From Bacillota bacterium (GTDB lineage Bacteria; Bacillota; Clostridia; Lachnospirales; Lachnospiraceae), in the NCBI GenBank assembly GCA_023391695.1, contig JAEWAK010000006.1:1-43922 (forward strand): a stretch of 43,922 nucleotides of DNA. The letters are read 5' to 3'. A model generated the notes under the pieces. That model was not told the origin of the DNA. It saw nothing but the letters and a program-made list of their open reading frames with translations, and made no database searches. Below are positions 7,722 to 16,830 of the stretch, piece after piece. Position 1 is the stretch's first letter. Each line of letters begins with the position of its first letter. The position numbers were made by a program, and so were the translations under genes.

Positions 7722-10700
7722 CTACAATTCTAATTCGCCTTTCAATAATGATTCCCTTATTTCATCCAGTATACCAGCAATATCGTCAGCTGTACTAATA
7801 TCCACTTCACTTAATTTATCCCAAACATAATCACAGTACTCTTTTGTATGACGTCCGCTATGTATAGCCTCACTCGTAACTGTCTCCCATTGCTTATAAG
7901 GTAATAATATACCATTTGCAGCTGAATTTAAATCGAAACCATACCTTTCTAATAAATTTTGTGCATTTATAGCAGACGGATAAGTTTCCGCAGCCGGTAC
8001 AATATGGTGCGCCGCATTCGGATAAGGGGCTACACTCTTAACATCAATGCCTGCCGATATTATTTCTTCCCTTAAGATTTCCGAAGCAGTTTTTCCCTCA
8101 TATGCACCGGTTACTTTTGTTTTATTAATAACCTTTTCCGAGTATTCCTTCAGTACATCGTCCAGCCATTCCTGTAATGTCTTCTTCGTAATCGAAATTG
8201 ATGAGTCTACGATTTCACCAATTTCATCCGCACTTTTTCCAATTGAATTACTTGTTATATCCTGCAGAACCTCTGTGGCTTTCCCCGGATTTACCTCTTC
8301 AATATACTTTAAGTCCTCAACATTATTTGTAATGGCATTGATTAACCTGTTATCATAAATACCGGTTCCTGCAAATGCCAGTCTATATCCGTTCACTCCG
8401 TCTAAGGTATCCATTACCTTCCAGTATAAATAGGTGCTATAGCTTTTCATGACATCTTTTGCGGTATTTACTACTTCCGCAGCTTTTGGGAGATATTTCA
8501 GCCCTTCTGCCGTATTAACAATTTTTTCAAGACCTTTTACTTTACGAATTTCGTACAGATCGTCACTACGCTTACAAACAGTAAAAATCTCATCGGATTT
8601 CGCAAACATTCCAATAACGGGTATTAATCCGATCCCATCAAGCGTCGTTTCTCCGATATGTTCCCAGCTTGTCTCCCAGAATAAAATATCATGGGACAAA
8701 TCTCTTATATCCTGTACAAAATCAACTCCCGTGAAAGCGATCGCCAATTCTCCTGCCGAACCCAGCAAATTTCCATTATCCGTATATTTTCCAAAAAGTA
8801 TCCGATCCACGGAATCGCTTACATATTCTTTCCAGGCCTCTTTGGATGAAATAATCCGAAAAAATGCTACTGCCATCTCCGTCTCTGCGCTGGTTCCTGT
8901 CAATTTTTCATAAACTCTGTCCTGAAAAAAGTTACTTTCATACTGCATATAGTCTTTTATTCCATCTATATCAATATTACATAGAAATGCGGCTTCATCC
9001 GCAGTATAATCCATATCTATATTTATCTCCAACTGTCGTTTTAAAGCTTCCAGCGTTCCTTTTTCCAAGGGTCTTAAATTTCTTGTATAGTACATTTCAT
9101 AAAACTCGTTGATATCCATGCCAAAGATGCAATACAGAGAACCTGTATTCAACTCTATTACATTATCCCCGCGGAGTTCTTTGACTATCATATTAAATTC
9201 TTTGGGATAGGGATCTTCCGAATCAATAAAGCCGTCTCCGTCCGTATCTTTTAAATACGGATTCGATCTATATGACCATGCCCGTATGGACTTATATTCA
9301 GTCGGTACTCCCAAACCATTAAATTTTATAGGAATGTTGACCGTAACCTCTTTTCCCATTTCTATGATATCGGGAATGCCGTCTTCATCACTGTCTTTCT
9401 CATACTCTTCATTTAAATCGGTATCATCTCCGCCCAAATTCATATCTACGTTAATCAAACTTAAATCCGATAATCTGACCCACGTACTGTTATTAACCTT
9501 TGTATCCATAACCTCGACCAATGGATTCAGTACATCTGCGAAGTCGCCATCAAGATTGGCAAAGATTCCATTCGTATTCGTATAAAGGTCCTGGTATGCA
9601 GTCTGATGTTCTATTTCGGATACCACGGAAACATTAAAACCCGCTCTTCTCAAAGCATTTATTTCTTCTTCCATAGTATAACTGCTGTCACTCTGTATAC
9701 CATTTTTATATTCAGCATCCGTAAGCAGTACAATAAATTTATTACTGCCGGCTCTATATTGCATTTTTCTTGCTTCAAAGAGTGCATCTACCGCTGTTTC
9801 ATCCAAGTCACCGCCGCCATCCGGAACTAATGAATCCACCGCATTAATAAACGAATCCACATCTTCATAAAATCCGTAGCTTCTCGTACTGTTAAACGAA
9901 TCCTCATAAATATCCTTATATTCCACCAACCCCAGTCTTACATCTATATTTTGCTCATACAAATCGTTCGCATATATTTCTATGTTATTTTTTACATTAT
10001 TAATCGTACCGCCCATCGAGCCTGTTGTATCAATTACAAAAACCAGATCTGCTTTTGGAGACTTGAAAACACTGTCCGCATTATCTATTTCCGTATCATT
10101 AGTAAGCGCACCCATATCCGCTACGGCATAGTAGCATAACTGATCTACATCCGAATATATCATTCTTTGACCGGCATCGTATTGAGTAGCAAGAATATCA
10201 ATGGAACCAGTTTCATAATCCAGCCGTATTACCTTCAGATCGGATATATCACTGGAATTCAGAACCTCATCCGACAATTCTAATTCAATAGTTGCGTTTT
10301 CAAAAGTAAGATCATCCTCATGTTTTATTTCAAATATTTCGCCGATGATATAATCCAAATTCTCAAATGTCTTATTATTGTTTTCAACTAAAATATCAAT
10401 TTGATCACTATAATCTCCACTTCCGGTAATATATAACCTTGGCTCAACATCAAGATTTAAAGCGGATAGATCCGCATATTCCGCATCAATCAATCTTTGT
10501 CTAAACACTTCGTTCCCATCTGATATTCCATTTTGATCCGTATCTGCAATTAACGGATCCAGACCGTTTATTATTTCCGTACCGTCACCTAATCCGTCCC
10601 CGTCCGTATCATATAAAGATGCATCGGTATGATATTCCCGTACTTCGGAAGAATCACTTAAGCCATCTCCGTCACTGTCAGCCACCCCGGGATTCGTCCG

Positions 10701-12347
10701 GGCCAAATATTCGTCAATATTAGTCAACCCATCCTGATCATAATCATCCTGCGGATTAATCCCATTTTCTTCACTATAGCTGCTGTTCAATAACAACGGA
10801 TATAATACATAAAATTCATAATAATTAGGTAATCCGTCTTCATCAGAATCTTCATCGGCATCCAAAATCCCATCTCCATCCGTATCAACTACCGTAGGAT
10901 CTGTTCCAAGGGTATTATATTCATAATAATCGCTCAGTCCGTCTTCGTCTGTATCTATTTTGTTTATTTTTGTTCCAATATTATATTCTATATAATCGGC
11001 AAGACCGTCACTGTCCGTATCAACTGTAATATCATAAATTGCGGAAACGGTATCACTTGCATCGGACAGATTGCCTGACGCATCATATGCTTTCACTGTA
11101 TAATTATAGGTATCACCTATTACTACGGAAGTGTCCGTAAAAGTTGTTTCTGCGGTTGTCCCGATTTCCGCATTATTCCTGTAGATTTTATATCCTTCCA
11201 CTTTAAAATAATCAAAGCAGGCAGCCCAGCTAAGAATGATTACGGGTCCCTCTCCGATTGCCGCAGTAACATTCTGCGGTATGGACGGCGCCTGGTTATC
11301 TTCTACCGTCAGGTAAAATCCGCCGCTTGCCTCCGACAGATTCCCTTCTGCATCGTAGGCTTTTACGGTGTAAATATAGGTCCCTGCTTTCCTTATTGTA
11401 TCATCTGTATAGGAGGTATCTGTTGTTGTCCCAATTTCCACGCCGTCTCTGTAAATCTTATATCCTTCCACTCCGATGTCATCACTGGAAGCATCCCAGC
11501 TTAGGATCACGGACAGGGAAGTGCCTGAAATAGACAAATTCGTTGGTGCCGTCGGAATCCCATTATCTTCCGAAGGATCCGATCCATCTCCGTCAGATAT
11601 TGTTACGGTTAATGCGGCACTTTCCTGTGATAGATTCCCATCCGCATCGTAGGCTTTCACCGTATAGACATAACTTCCTGTACCTGTTAATGTATCATCC
11701 GCATAGGAGGTATCCGCCGTTGTCCCGATTTCCACGCCGTCCCTGTATATCTTATATCCTTCTACCCCGACATCATCGCTGGAGGCATCCCAGCTTAGGA
11801 TGATTGCATCGGCGGAACCTGACATTGACAAATTCGTTGGTGCCGTTGGAATCTCCGGATTCTCCGAAGGATCCGGTCCATCCCCTGTGGTTATTGTCAG
11901 AATCAGACCGTTACTTGCTCCTGAAAGATTGCCTGACGCATCGTATGCTTTTACCGTATAGATATAAGTGCCTGCTTCCGTTATTGTATAATCTATATAG
12001 TAGTTCTCCGTTGACGTCCCGATCTCCTCATCGTTCCTGTATATCTTATATCCTGCCACTCCGATATTATCACTGGAAGCATCCCAGCTCAGGACGATTG
12101 CGTCGGCAGAACCTGATATGTTCAAATTTGCAGGCGCCGTCGGTGCTTCGGTGTCCGTTAGTGTTTCAGCATATACTTTCGTATAACCAAATGAAGACAA
12201 ATCCGGCTGTGCGGCTAATTCGGCAACTAAAATTAAAATCAGTAACAAAGCAGTTAATTTAAAGCCGGCTTTCCAATTAAATCTCTTATTCTTTTTACCT
12301 TGAACTCGTTTCTCCAAGTAACAAAATATTTCATTTTTACCCCACAT
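7722..12347 (-). CDS. polymorphic toxin: FN3 x4, Ca-binding repeats, VWA, AHH nuclease
   Basis: This is a 1541-residue secreted toxin. A basic N-terminus with a hydrophobic segment (about residues 27-44) serves as signal or anchor. Four fibronectin type III repeats follow (about residues 62-440), each with SWDASSD, GYKIYR and YTVKAYDASGNLS-like motifs. Next come many acidic DTDGDGL repeats of thrombospondin type 3/EF-like character (about 445-620). A VWA domain has the metal site DTTGSMGG near residue 767 and LLTDAEY later. Two more acidic repeats are followed by a helical pretoxin region with GIGLIPVIG near residue 1242. The C-terminus is an AHH nuclease: NAAHHIVPA near 1446, then NGILLP and HSGRHTKEYCDYVW, the HNH/EndoVII-type arrangement. 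I chose the ATG at 12347, with GAGGAGG 8 bases upstream, over a TTG at 12371. The likely target is nucleic acid of rival kin. The export route is unknown. Three Imm11-like genes follow. Confidence 0.85.
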   Translation of the reverse strand: MWGKNEIFCYLEKRVQGKKNKRFNWKAGFKLTALLLILILVAELAAQPDLSSFGYTKVYAETLTDTEAPTAPANLNISGSADAIVLSWDASSDNIGVAGYKIYRNDEEIGTSTENYYIDYTITEAGTYIYTVKAYDASGNLSGASNGLILTITTGDGPDPSENPEIPTAPTNLSMSGSADAIILSWDASSDDVGVEGYKIYRDGVEIGTTADTSYADDTLTGTGSYVYTVKAYDADGNLSQESAALTVTISDGDGSDPSEDNGIPTAPTNLSISGTSLSVILSWDASSDDIGVEGYKIYRDGVEIGTTTDTSYTDDTIRKAGTYIYTVKAYDAEGNLSEASGGFYLTVEDNQAPSIPQNVTAAIGEGPVIILSWAACFDYFKVEGYKIYRNNAEIGTTAETTFTDTSVVIGDTYNYTVKAYDASGNLSDASDTVSAIYDITVDTDSDGLADYIEYNIGTKINKIDTDEDGLSDYYEYNTLGTDPTVVDTDGDGILDADEDSDEDGLPNYYEFYVLYPLLLNSSYSEENGINPQDDYDQDGLTNIDEYLARTNPGVADSDGDGLSDSSEVREYHTDASLYDTDGDGLGDGTEIINGLDPLIADTDQNGISDGNEVFRQRLIDAEYADLSALNLDVEPRLYITGSGDYSDQIDILVENNNKTFENLDYIIGEIFEIKHEDDLTFENATIELELSDEVLNSSDISDLKVIRLDYETGSIDILATQYDAGQRMIYSDVDQLCYYAVADMGALTNDTEIDNADSVFKSPKADLVFVIDTTGSMGGTINNVKNNIEIYANDLYEQNIDVRLGLVEYKDIYEDSFNSTRSYGFYEDVDSFINAVDSLVPDGGGDLDETAVDALFEARKMQYRAGSNKFIVLLTDAEYKNGIQSDSSYTMEEEINALRRAGFNVSVVSEIEHQTAYQDLYTNTNGIFANLDGDFADVLNPLVEVMDTKVNNSTWVRLSDLSLINVDMNLGGDDTDLNEEYEKDSDEDGIPDIIEMGKEVTVNIPIKFNGLGVPTEYKSIRAWSYRSNPYLKDTDGDGFIDSEDPYPKEFNMIVKELRGDNVIELNTGSLYCIFGMDINEFYEMYYTRNLRPLEKGTLEALKRQLEINIDMDYTADEAAFLCNIDIDGIKDYMQYESNFFQDRVYEKLTGTSAETEMAVAFFRIISSKEAWKEYVSDSVDRILFGKYTDNGNLLGSAGELAIAFTGVDFVQDIRDLSHDILFWETSWEHIGETTLDGIGLIPVIGMFAKSDEIFTVCKRSDDLYEIRKVKGLEKIVNTAEGLKYLPKAAEVVNTAKDVMKSYSTYLYWKVMDTLDGVNGYRLAFAGTGIYDNRLINAITNNVEDLKYIEEVNPGKATEVLQDITSNSIGKSADEIGEIVDSSISITKKTLQEWLDDVLKEYSEKVINKTKVTGAYEGKTASEILREEIISAGIDVKSVAPYPNAAHHIVPAAETYPSAINAQNLLERYGFDLNSAANGILLPYKQWETVTSEAIHSGRHTKEYCDYVWDKLSEVDISTADDIAGILDEIRESLLKGELEL
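11030..12165 (-). repeat. four tandem FN3-coding repeats inside the toxin gene
   Basis: Four units of about 260-310 bp encode successive FN3 domains. Units 2 and 3 are the most alike at DNA level, for example in the stretches coding GVEGYKIYRDGVEIGTT and YTVKAYDA. The similarity suggests recent internal duplication and makes the region prone to copy-number change. Confidence 0.7.
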
Positions 12348-12748
12348 AATTATGACCTCCTCAATCTCCAATTTTCTTCTATAATATTACAAATTTTACT
12401 ATTTTTTATTAAATTGTAAAAATTAGGCATTATTAAGTAATTTTTATTAAAATTTTATACCTAAAAAAACAGATTCTCCGTCGTTATAACCTCATTACAA
12501 CATTTCTGTTGGAATAAAGAAAATTTCCGGAAAACCTGCTTTTAACTATTTGAGGATATTTCATGAATGGATAGAAAATTAAGATCGTTTCAAATTTTGA
12601 ATAATCCCTAAAACTACTGTAAAATAGAATCTGAAGCAAAGCCTCCTGATATTGTTTTCAGATATTTGATTACATCCTACAATCGGCACCGTAATGTCAC
12701 AAGCCGATTATCCCATACATACGATTTCCATAACAGTCTTCTTTTCAA
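12348..12748. other. AT-rich intergenic region upstream of the toxin
   Basis: This very AT-rich region should hold the toxin promoter, but no clear -35/-10 pair was found. Bases 12560-12640 (ATGAATGGAT then AAACTACTGTAAAATA) resemble 21968-22030 and may be a worn dispersed repeat. No gene is seen. Confidence 0.35.
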
Positions 12749-13357
12749 TTACTCCCTGAAAAAAGTTCCAATATCTTTTAATATCTGATCATAGTCAATT
12801 TTTGAAAAATCCGAAGCATCAACTTCTATGAGATGCCCAAGTTGAAATTTATCATATCCTTTATGAATACAGCGTTCCCTGAAAATATCATAGGTAACCA
12901 GGCAGTCCGCCCGGCTTCTGTCTTCCATCATATCGCCTTTATGATACTTACTTACCAAATGTCCCAGATGCCGGTTCTGATCCAGATCTCTCTTCCTGGA
13001 AATATCATATAATTTATCAATATTTCCCAATGAACGGATCGTAATTACCCCGTATCCGTACTTACCGGACAATTCGGCGAGCCTTCCTCTTTGTTTATCA
13101 CTAAAGGGATAATCCGAGATTATATCTTCTCTATTTTTCATCTTTTTTTCAATTATTGAATAATATTCCTCCCATGCCATCCTTTCCAGCCTGGTCTTTT
13201 CTTCCAGATTGTTGAATCCGTATTCATCCCACTTTTGTTCTTTCAGTTCATCCTGATTTACGGTTTCAAACTGAGGATACTTATCTAATATCAGATCGCA
13301 GATATAACTCTTTCCTGTTGCAGGGTAACCGGCAATCAGAATCATGCACTTTTTCAT
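12749..13357 (-). CDS. P-loop nucleotide kinase-like protein (AAA_33 type)
   Basis: This 202-residue soluble protein has an N-terminal Walker A motif, GYPATGKS, directly after a hydrophobic strand (MILIAGYPATGKS). It also has TVNQDELKEQ, which fits the adenylate kinase-like AAA_33 fold, and Arg-rich lid-like segments (KRDLDQNRHLGH). The family phosphorylates small molecules or acts as a kinase with poorly defined substrates, so no substrate is proposed. GAGAGGA lies 6 bases before the ATG used here; a frame extension eight codons upstream has no ribosome site of its own. It follows the aldolase gene in the same direction but is separated by about 170 bases with a hairpin, so it may be transcribed separately. 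Confidence 0.7.
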   Translation of the reverse strand: MKKCMILIAGYPATGKSYICDLILDKYPQFETVNQDELKEQKWDEYGFNNLEEKTRLERMAWEEYYSIIEKKMKNREDIISDYPFSDKQRGRLAELSGKYGYGVITIRSLGNIDKLYDISRKRDLDQNRHLGHLVSKYHKGDMMEDRSRADCLVTYDIFRERCIHKGYDKFQLGHLIEVDASDFSKIDYDQILKDIGTFFRE

Positions 13358-13478
13358 AAAGTTTCCTCTCTTTCTTCGCATATTAATAGACGTTTTCCAA
13401 ATGCCAAAACCCTGTTTGGAACCAAGAACGCTAACTCGTTTCGCAATTAATTATTCACATATAAATCTATATGCTATA

Positions 13479-13513
13479 ACGGGCAGAATTCCCAATTCAG
13501 AAAATCTGCCCGC
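13479..13513 (-). terminator. hairpin downstream of the aldolase gene
   Basis: CGGGCAGA pairs with TCTGCCCG around a 16-base loop, just past the aldolase stop codon on the minus strand. No long U-tract follows, so it may be a weak terminator of the PTS operon or an mRNA-end hairpin. Confidence 0.5.
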
Positions 13514-13525
13514 CATAATATGGTT

Positions 13526-14374
13526 TTAGTCTAACTTAAATAAGGAAGCTTTCTCCATTACGATTTCTTTTATTCTATCGTTTGCCGGTCCGAGAAGCGT
13601 TCTCAAGGATGTCAAAGGAGTTACCCCCTCAGCAGTAAATGTTTTACCTGCTACTTCTATATAGGATTTATTTAACTCAGTACCAACATTGATCTTCTTC
13701 ATGCCTTCTCTTACACATCTTCTCATATCTTCATCAGAAACACCTGTGCCGCCATGTAGAACAAGACCTGTATCCCCAAGTTTTGCTTTTAATTCTTCCA
13801 GAAGTTCATAGTTGATCTTTGCTTTCGATTTATACTGACCATGTGTTGTTCCGATCGAAACTGCCAAAGCATCTACTCCGGTTTCAGATGCAAAATGTAA
13901 TGCATCTTCCGGTCTTGTGTACATAGCCGCATCCTTATCAACTACAATACCATCCTCAGCTCCGCCAATGGATCCGACTTCACCTTCTACCGATACGCCA
14001 TGTGCATGAGCGTATTCTACTACTTCTTTGGTGTTTTCAATGTTCTCTTCAAGCGGAAGAGCAGAACCGTCATACATTACGGATGAATATCCGCAATCAA
14101 TTGCTTTCTTAAGAGCTTCCATATCTTTGCAATGATCCATATGTAATGCTACATTAACCGATGATTTTTCAGCTAAAGCTTTAACAGCAGCAATCAGCGG
14201 CGCAAATCCAATATACTCTGCTGTTCCTAAGGATGTCTGAAGAATAATCGGAACCTCCAGTTCCTCCGCAGCCTTAATCATCGCCGGTATCATTTCTAAA
14301 CAGTGTACGTTGAACGCACCGACGGCGCCTTTCCCTTCGTTTTCTTTAAACATATCAATTAAATTCTTATACAT
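13526..14374 (-). CDS. class II fructose-bisphosphate aldolase family protein
   Basis: This 282-residue enzyme is a zinc-dependent class II ketose-bisphosphate aldolase. It has the usual family length and motifs: AFNVHCLEM near the start, the metal site HMDHCKD at about residues 79-85, EGEVGSIGG with the second metal ligand area, then a conserved IGTTHGQY, VLHGGTGV and KINVGTEL. It cleaves a phosphorylated ketose to dihydroxyacetone phosphate and an aldehyde in the cytoplasm. As the last gene of a PTS locus with UlaA-type EIIC it probably acts on the imported sugar phosphate or on a later intermediate. Whether the substrate is fructose-, tagatose- or another bisphosphate cannot be read from sequence. 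A 32-base gap links it to the TPR gene upstream, suggesting one transcript. Confidence 0.9.
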   Translation of the reverse strand: MYKNLIDMFKENEGKGAVGAFNVHCLEMIPAMIKAAEELEVPIILQTSLGTAEYIGFAPLIAAVKALAEKSSVNVALHMDHCKDMEALKKAIDCGYSSVMYDGSALPLEENIENTKEVVEYAHAHGVSVEGEVGSIGGAEDGIVVDKDAAMYTRPEDALHFASETGVDALAVSIGTTHGQYKSKAKINYELLEELKAKLGDTGLVLHGGTGVSDEDMRRCVREGMKKINVGTELNKSYIEVAGKTFTAEGVTPLTSLRTLLGPANDRIKEIVMEKASLFKLD

Positions 14375-14406
14375 TGTAATGCACCTTCACTTTCTAATTT
14401 GCTATT

Positions 14407-14793
14407 TTACATTTTTCCGCGAAGCATATCCTTAGACATCTGCATCATTTCCTGCACTTTGTCCAGGTAATAACGAATCTCTTCATCATTCTTTGCATTT
14501 GCTGCCTGCTGCCGCTTTTTATTGTACAGTGACATCAAGTCCGTATAAGACCTGCCCATTTGCTTTTTCATGTCAAGACTCTGTTCATAATACTCAATTG
14601 CTTTGTCTAACTCTTCAGCCTGAAAGTAAAGGGAGCCGATTTCATTCAAAAGTGTCACGCGGGTATCCTCTTTTGTTCCTTTAAGTTCCTGTACTTTTGC
14701 TTCGGCCTGACAAATAAATTCTTCCTTATTAACAACAGGAGCTTTTTCCGCTTTTTCAGCCGTTTTTTCTTTCTTCTTTCCAAACAAAAACAT
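14407..14793 (-). CDS. small tetratricopeptide-repeat protein
   Basis: This 128-residue protein has a Lys/Glu/Ala-rich start (FLFGKKKEKTAEKAEKAP) and a helical TPR-like body. The clearest repeat is NEIGSLYFQAEELDKAIEYYEQSL at about residues 50-73. The C-terminal helices are Met-rich. I chose the ATG at 14793, with GGGAGG 8 bases upstream, over an earlier GTG. It sits between EIIC and aldolase genes with short gaps, so it is probably co-transcribed. A protein-protein scaffold is the general role of TPRs. Why one belongs in a sugar PTS operon is not clear. Confidence 0.75.
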   Translation of the reverse strand: MFLFGKKKEKTAEKAEKAPVVNKEEFICQAEAKVQELKGTKEDTRVTLLNEIGSLYFQAEELDKAIEYYEQSLDMKKQMGRSYTDLMSLYNKKRQQAANAKNDEEIRYYLDKVQEMMQMSKDMLRGKM

Positions 14794-14827
14794 GAATTGC
14801 ACCTCCCTTTCTATCCTATGCGGCTAA

Positions 14828-16120
14828 TTAGAACAGCCCGCCGATGCTCTTAAAGATCATGAAGAAGAAACCGGTTACTACCGTATCAACGTCCGTGCAT
14901 GTTATGTTCTGGAAACCGATCTGCGCCAGCATTGGAGAAAGGAATGCCGGAAGCATCATGATAAAGATACCATGAGCAATACATCCGATCACTACACCAC
15001 GGCGTCCGCCAACTTTGTTTGCAAAGATACCGGCTGTACCGCCGGCGAAGAAGTTACTCATAACTCCGGGAATAACCAGCGGTAATCCAAGTGCCGGGAT
15101 ACCTGTGATCAACATGCCGATAAGAGAACCAATTGTTGTAAAAATAAATCCCATAATTACTGAGTTTGGAGCATATGGGAATAATACGGGGCAGTCCAGA
15201 GCCGGTTTTGCATTGGGAACCAGTTTCTGGGAAATCCCCTGGAAGGCCGGAACGATTTCTGCTAACAGCAAGCGTACACCCGCTAAGAGAACATACAAAC
15301 CTACTACGAACTGCATTGCCTGTAAAAATGCGTAAACCATAAAGTTTGTGTCGCCAGAGTATGCCGCGCTTGCTTCCGGACCGGCAATTGCTGCTACGAT
15401 CAAATAGAACGGAACCATTACAACCATAACGGAAAGGTATGTATCCTGAAGAAATTCAATGCTCTTTGGAAGTTTCAGTTCTTCGCAGGATTTCGAATCA
15501 TCACCGACAAGCTTAGCGATTAATGCGGTAAACATGTAGCCAAAAGTACAGAAGTGACCAAGTGCGATATCATCGTTTCCTGTGATTTTACGGACAACCG
15601 GCTGTGCAAATGCCGGCATTAAAGTAGCAAATGCACCGCCAACTAAACTTGAAACGATAATAAGAGGAATTCCTCTTAAACCGCAGAACCAGGCAAATAC
15701 AACACAAAGTGTTGATTCCCATAACAGAGCCTGACCGGTAAGGAAGATATATTTAAACGGTGTAACACGTGCTAAAATGATATTAACAAGAAAGATACCT
15801 GCCAATGAAACAGCAATCTCGCTGCCAAGACCAAGCTCTCCCATTGCCTGGCCATTGATTGCTTCAATAGAAGCAACAACGCTTTCAAGACCATTCAGTC
15901 CAAAACCCTGATTAAATATATCTCCAAAATAGGCTAACGCACTCTGCATTACGGATGATCCGGCAGATAATACTAAGAATCCGAGGATTGTTTTCATAGT
16001 ACCCGACACAACAGTTCCAGCCGGCTTTTTCTGTAATGCCAGCCCCAATAAAGCGATCAGGCCGATAATGATCGCAGCCTGAGTTAAAATATTATCAATA
16101 ATAAACCTCAATACTACCAT
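14828..16120 (-). CDS. PTS transporter EIIC, ascorbate/UlaA type
   Basis: This 430-residue integral membrane protein has about ten to twelve hydrophobic segments across its whole length. Features of the UlaA (ascorbate-type) EIIC family include an N-terminal IGLIALLGLALQKK, a GTMKTILGFLVLSAG segment, GLNGLE, and a late FFAGGTAGIFANKVGGRRG loop. It forms the membrane channel that moves the sugar while EIIB phosphorylates it. It is encoded after separate EIIB and EIIA genes in the same direction. The real substrate may be ascorbate or another sugar acid or pentitol; the family alone does not decide it. Reading is intact from ATG at 16120, with GGAG-type sequence in the preceding purine-rich stretch. 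Confidence 0.88.
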   Translation of the reverse strand: MVVLRFIIDNILTQAAIIIGLIALLGLALQKKPAGTVVSGTMKTILGFLVLSAGSSVMQSALAYFGDIFNQGFGLNGLESVVASIEAINGQAMGELGLGSEIAVSLAGIFLVNIILARVTPFKYIFLTGQALLWESTLCVVFAWFCGLRGIPLIIVSSLVGGAFATLMPAFAQPVVRKITGNDDIALGHFCTFGYMFTALIAKLVGDDSKSCEELKLPKSIEFLQDTYLSVMVVMVPFYLIVAAIAGPEASAAYSGDTNFMVYAFLQAMQFVVGLYVLLAGVRLLLAEIVPAFQGISQKLVPNAKPALDCPVLFPYAPNSVIMGFIFTTIGSLIGMLITGIPALGLPLVIPGVMSNFFAGGTAGIFANKVGGRRGVVIGCIAHGIFIMMLPAFLSPMLAQIGFQNITCTDVDTVVTGFFFMIFKSIGGLF

Positions 16121-16221
16121 AGTTCTCCATCTCCTTTTTTAGTCAAAGCGGATATTCTTAAGTCCGCTGCGTTACTTGGCTCTATCTTATACCTGCTATG
16201 CAGGTATTTCAGCTTGTAAGG

Positions 16222-16512
16222 TTAAAGTACACCCATTTCTTTTAGTACCGGTGTGAGCTTTTCCCTGATCTCGTTCTTATCAACAAGACGCTCCAGGAAA
16301 ATTGCCGGGCAATTAAGAGTAATGCGCTCAAACTGCTTCTCAAAGTTTTTTCCTGAAATGATCAGATCTGCATTCTGCCCGGACACACTGGAAATATCAA
16401 TGTGATCCATTTTTGCTTCAACCCCCAACTCTTTCAGAATCGCTTCCGTAGTCATCTGACATGCAAAGCTGCTCCCCAGTCCATTGCCGCATACTGCTAA
16501 AATTTTCAACAT
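16222..16512 (-). CDS. PTS EIIB component, lactose/ascorbate type
   Basis: This 96-residue cytoplasmic protein starts MLKILAVCGNGLGSS, where the Cys followed by GNGLGSS is the phosphorylation loop of small EIIB domains. It accepts phosphate from EIIA and gives it to the sugar in the EIIC channel. I chose the ATG at 16512 because AAGGAGAAGG lies 8 bases before it and because EIIB proteins begin directly with the first strand. The frame extends 28 codons further upstream without support. The 101 bases to EIIC include small inverted repeats (for example TACCTGC/GCAGGTA near 16190-16205). Confidence 0.88.
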   Translation of the reverse strand: MLKILAVCGNGLGSSFACQMTTEAILKELGVEAKMDHIDISSVSGQNADLIISGKNFEKQFERITLNCPAIFLERLVDKNEIREKLTPVLKEMGVL

Positions 16513-16830
16513 GATAATAACCTTCTCCTTCCCATTATAAATTTTCCTTAAATTTTTAATTCTTCTGATACGGTTCTTCATTACTTCTAGTGACAAAATA
16601 GGCAGTACTAGTTACCTTACTCTGACTTCTTTACCGTTCTTACCCCCAAGTGCCATCACCACCCGTGATAATATTCTTTTGATAATCAGCTGATTTGTCT
16701 CCTTTAGAAGGAACACCATTGCTTTCCTATTGCTTTACAGCCTTCACAAGAAACCTTGCCGGTCCGGCATGAATTCCACCTTTTTCTTTTATTCCATATG
16801 AGAAAGCTTTCCTTTTACACCTCCTCCTTG
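16513..16830 (-). other. EIIA-EIIB gap
   Basis: This gap of about 320 bases is longer than usual inside a PTS operon. I see no gene, strong terminator or promoter in it, so either readthrough from EIIA or an unseen promoter supplies EIIB. Confidence 0.35.
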
